DNA from: Leisingera sp. ANG-Vp
GTDB lineage: Bacteria; Pseudomonadota; Alphaproteobacteria; Rhodobacterales; Rhodobacteraceae
Reading direction: 5' to 3'
Length of the DNA: 64,000 nucleotides
Assembly: GCF_000813725.1 (NCBI RefSeq)
Contig: NZ_JWLD01000023.1
Location: 30,934-94,933, forward strand
Within the stretch, counting starts at the first letter, position 1, and each line of letters begins with the position of its first letter. The position numbers and the translations under genes are program-made. The notes under the pieces were generated by a model. The model made no database searches and was not told the origin of the DNA. It worked only from the letters and a program-made list of their open reading frames with translations. This document shows positions 61,580 through 64,000 of the stretch, piece by piece.

Positions 61580-62599
61580 ATGTTCTCGAACCTCAACCGC
61601 CGCGCGGTTTTGGGCGCTGCCGCCGCCGCGGCGCTCAGCTTTACCGCCCTTGCCGCCTCAGCCGAAACCACCCTGCGCCTGTCGCATCTGTCGCCGCCGG
61701 AAAGCGACATGGACAGATGGGCGCATGAGTTTGCCTCCCGCGTTGCAACCGAAACCGATGGCCGCATCGACGTCCGCATCTTCCCGGCCAGCCAGCTTGG
61801 CGACTGGGAGGAAGTCTACGAACAGCTGAGCCAGGGCGCGGTTGATCTGGCGATCCAGTCGGTGTCCACCAAATTCGACTCCCGCCTGGCGCTGACCTGG
61901 TTCCCCTACACTGCGGTTGACTACGACAGCGCCAAGGACGCCTGGAACACCGGCGGCTTCCTGTTCAACATCGTCAACGACCTGATCGAGCCGCAGCAGA
62001 TCCAGGCTCTGGCGCCATATGCCTTTGGCCTCGGCGGCGTGGCCGTGGGCAAGCCGGTGGCCGATCCCAAGAACCCCGATGCCGATCACAGCGATCTGAA
62101 GATCCGGGTCTGGCCCTCGGGCGTCGGCACCCACAAGCCGCTGTTGGAGCGCCTCGGCTATTCCACCACCACCATGCCCTGGGCCGAGCTTTACACCGGC
62201 GTGCAGACCGGTGTGATCGACGGCATGGTCGGCGGGGTGCCGGAGAACGCAGTGCGCGACTGGAACGGTGTGGTCGACACCTGGCTGCAGCTGAACGACC
62301 ACTTCGAGATCAACTGGCTCCTGGGCTCTGCCTTCACCATGGCCAGCCTGTCCGAGGAAGACCGCGCCGCGATCTCCAAAGTGGCCGCGGAACTGGCCAC
62401 CGAACGCTTTGACGCCGTTGAAGCCGCCGACAACGGCTATTTGCAGCAGCTGCGCGATGCCGGGGTGACCGTGGTCACTTATTCCAAGGATGAGATCGAA
62501 ACCATGGCCGCTGCCGTGCGCGCCGATGCCTGGCCGCAGATGAAGCCCGAGATCGGCGACGAACTCTATGAGCTGATCCAGAGCCACTACGGCAAGTAA
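61580..62599 (+). CDS. TRAP transporter substrate-binding protein (DctP type)
   Basis: A protein of 339 residues: signal RRAVLGAAAAAALSFTALAA with cleavage after ASA, then RLSHLSPPESDMDRWAHEFA, RIDVRIFPASQLGDWEEVYE (DctP motif), LKIRVWPSGVGTHKPLLERL and TGVIDGMVGG. GGGAGGA precedes ATG 61580. Binding protein of the importer whose membrane genes follow after a strong hairpin. Given the neighbouring hydroxyproline-type enzyme, the ligand may be a proline or hydroxyproline derivative, which is inference. Confidence 0.93.
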   Translation: MFSNLNRRAVLGAAAAAALSFTALAASAETTLRLSHLSPPESDMDRWAHEFASRVATETDGRIDVRIFPASQLGDWEEVYEQLSQGAVDLAIQSVSTKFDSRLALTWFPYTAVDYDSAKDAWNTGGFLFNIVNDLIEPQQIQALAPYAFGLGGVAVGKPVADPKNPDADHSDLKIRVWPSGVGTHKPLLERLGYSTTTMPWAELYTGVQTGVIDGMVGGVPENAVRDWNGVVDTWLQLNDHFEINWLLGSAFTMASLSEEDRAAISKVAAELATERFDAVEAADNGYLQQLRDAGVTVVTYSKDEIETMAAAVRADAWPQMKPEIGDELYELIQSHYGK

Positions 62600-62610
62600 C
62601 GGAAAAGACC

Positions 62611-62632
62611 CCGGAGGGCGCCCGCCCTCCGG
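62611..62632 (+). promoter_or_regulatory. Strong hairpin between TRAP binding-protein and permease genes
   Basis: A 9-bp perfect stem (CCGGAGGGC / GCCCTCCGG) with a GCCC loop, 11 bases after the binding-protein stop, and no T-tract. It probably stabilises the upstream mRNA so that binding protein exceeds permease. The dctQ ribosome site (GGGAGGG) follows 12 bases later. Confidence 0.7.
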
Positions 62633-62654
62633 ACCGCCCGCGCGGGAGGGACCC

Positions 62655-63188
62655 ATGCTTCAAGAACGGCAAACCCAAATCCAAAACCCCATCTGGCAGC
62701 TCAAGCTGAAGATCCAGCGCCTGGTGATGTTCGTCACCAGCATCGCCTTTACCACCGCGGTCTTCCTGCAGGTGGTGACGCGGTATCTGTTCAACTACTC
62801 GCTGTTCGGCATCGAGGAGTTCGCCAGTTTCGCCGGCGTCATCATGTATTTCGTGGGCTCGGCCTACGCCACGCATGAGCGCAGCCATATCTCCGCCAGC
62901 CTGGTCGACACCATTTTTGGCGAAGGCCGCATCACCGCCGGTGTGCATGCCTTCACCCGGCTGCTGGCTGCGGTGTTGACGATCTACATTCTGGTGGTGA
63001 TGTGGGACCTGCTGGTCTTCACCGAACGCATGAACACCAAATCGACCGAGCTCAGGGTCCCGATGATCTGGATCTACGGCACCATGTTTGCAGGGCTCGC
63101 CCTCACCGCCTTCTACTTCCTGCTCGAATTCTACGACAGCCTGCGCGCCGCCATCCGGCACACGCCCGCTGAGGAGACCGCCCAATGA
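62655..63188 (+). CDS. TRAP transporter small membrane subunit (DctQ type)
   Basis: A protein of 177 residues with four membrane helices: about 26-48 (LVMFVTSIAFTTAVFLQVVT), 60-80, 98-120 and 138-160. Marker segment FGIEEFASFAGVIMYFVGSA and HERSHISASL. GGGAGGG precedes ATG 62655. Its stop overlaps the large-subunit gene by ATGA. Confidence 0.93.
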   Translation: MLQERQTQIQNPIWQLKLKIQRLVMFVTSIAFTTAVFLQVVTRYLFNYSLFGIEEFASFAGVIMYFVGSAYATHERSHISASLVDTIFGEGRITAGVHAFTRLLAAVLTIYILVVMWDLLVFTERMNTKSTELRVPMIWIYGTMFAGLALTAFYFLLEFYDSLRAAIRHTPAEETAQ

Positions 63189-64000
63189 GCACCCTGATCC
63201 TGCTGGATGTCGCCCTCTTGGTGACACTGATGATCCTCGGCGTGCCGGTCGCCATGACCTTTGTCGCCGCCGCCGCCTTCCTGATCATCTTCGGCGACTA
63301 CAACTCCACCACCTTCCTGATCACTTCCGGCTATTCCAAGGTCTCCTCGGTGGTGCTGCTGGCCATCCCGCTTTACATCCTGGCAGGCGGCATCATGACC
63401 CAGGGCGGCATCGCCAAGCGTCTGCTGGACCTGGCCGACAGCATCCTCGGCCGCTACCGTTCCGGCCTGGGCGTGGTAACCGTGATCACTACGGCGATCT
63501 TCGGCGCGATTTCCGGCATGGCTTCCTCCGCCGTCGCCGCCATCGGCTCCATCGCTATCCCGCGCATGGTGGAACAGGGCTATGACCGCGGCTATGCCAC
63601 CTCGCTGGTCAGCTGCTCGGCGGTGCTGGCGCTGCTGATCCCGCCAAGCGCCACCATGATCCTCTATGGCTGGGTCACCGGCACCTCGATCGCCGCCAGC
63701 TTCCTGGCGCCGCTGATCCCCGCGCTGATCCTGATTGCATTGTTCTCCTTCTGGAACATGGTGCTGACCCGAAGCATGGAGATCACCGTGGCCGAGCCGC
63801 AGCCCTTTAACATGCAGATGAAAACCGTGTTCCAGCGCTCCCGCGAGGCCGGCTTTGGCCTGGCGATGCCGATGATCATCCTCGGCTTCATCTACGGCGG
63901 CATCACCACGCCCACCGAAGCGGCGGCCGTTGCCGTGGTCTATGCGCTGCCGGTTGCATTCCTGATCTACCGCGAGCTCACCTTCAAATCCTTCTACGAC
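63185..64000 (+). CDS. TRAP transporter large membrane subunit (DctM type), 3' end outside window
   Basis: The frame starts at ATG 63185 and is still open at the window end (272 codons of about 430). DctM markers: GVPVAMTFVAAAAFLIIFGD, IFGAISGMASSAVAAIGSIA, and ALLIPPSATMILYGWVTGTS, with IYGGITTPTEAAAVAVVYAL at the break. Channel subunit of the importer. Confidence 0.93.
   Translation, partial: MSTLILLDVALLVTLMILGVPVAMTFVAAAAFLIIFGDYNSTTFLITSGYSKVSSVVLLAIPLYILAGGIMTQGGIAKRLLDLADSILGRYRSGLGVVTVITTAIFGAISGMASSAVAAIGSIAIPRMVEQGYDRGYATSLVSCSAVLALLIPPSATMILYGWVTGTSIAASFLAPLIPALILIALFSFWNMVLTRSMEITVAEPQPFNMQMKTVFQRSREAGFGLAMPMIILGFIYGGITTPTEAAAVAVVYALPVAFLIYRELTFKSFYD

Overview
The window looks like a chromosomal or large-replicon segment of a marine roseobacter (Rhodobacteraceae; Leisingera, Phaeobacter or Ruegeria-like). 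The grounds are the high GC, the ATGA-overlapping operons, the many TRAP and ABC importers, the LysR/GlxA-type regulators, and a complete dihydroxypropanesulfonate (DHPS) gene set arranged as in roseobacters. The taxonomic call is inference from gene content. No rRNA, tRNA, CRISPR array or intact mobile element was seen.

Region 1 (1-19.5 kb) is a catabolic island with no substrate assignment that I recognise. After a partial LysR gene and a decayed YeiH-type membrane protein come three groups. The first is acyl-CoA dehydrogenase / ECHDC3-like protein / OsmC on the minus strand. The second is a plus-strand operon of a ThDP lyase, a transthyretin-like protein, a thiolase and a 3-hydroxyacyl-CoA dehydrogenase, closed by a strong terminator. 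The third is a minus-strand operon of a peptide-type ABC importer, an FMN 2-hydroxyacid dehydrogenase and a DmdA-like THF methyltransferase. Two LysR genes flank or divide the set. Together they suggest import, demethylation, 2-hydroxyacid oxidation, C-C cleavage and beta-oxidation of one methylated compound.

Region 2 (19.8-23 kb) has a frameshifted integrase remnant and an NAD salvage pair (nadM-Nudix, nadV) behind a 9-bp-arm palindrome. Region 3 (23.3-33.5 kb) is the DHPS cluster: a LacI regulator with two tandem operators, a small membrane protein, a TRAP importer, hpsN, hpsO, hpsP, a UspA protein, comD, comE and an FMN 2-hydroxyacid dehydrogenase. It converts DHPS to sulfolactate, sulfopyruvate and sulfoacetaldehyde. 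The terminal enzyme Xsc is not in the window.

Region 4 (33.8-48 kb) is a patchwork of small modules: a GlxA-type regulator divergent from an unusual class III alcohol dehydrogenase, an IS5-type fragment, an arylsulfatase with its formylglycine-generating enzyme, an ornithine-cyclodeaminase/D-threonine-aldolase-like pair with a divergent LysR, a zinc alcohol dehydrogenase with a divergent Lrp regulator, and a DUF3179 protein. Gene fragments (proC, ferric-reductase-like) lie between them.

Region 5 (48-56.2 kb) is a TAXI-type TRAP importer divergent from a periplasmic solute-binding protein and a hybrid histidine kinase (HisKA-REC-HPt). The kinase gene converges, with overlapping 3' ends, on a response regulator in which a LysR-type helix-turn-helix is fused to a receiver domain. 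I consider this the most unusual protein architecture in the window. Region 6 (56.2-64 kb) holds a TetR-controlled oxidoreductase/MmgE-PrpD operon with a three-half-site operator, and a GlxA-type regulator divergent from a Ser/Cys-type proline-racemase-family enzyme followed by a TRAP importer that runs off the window.
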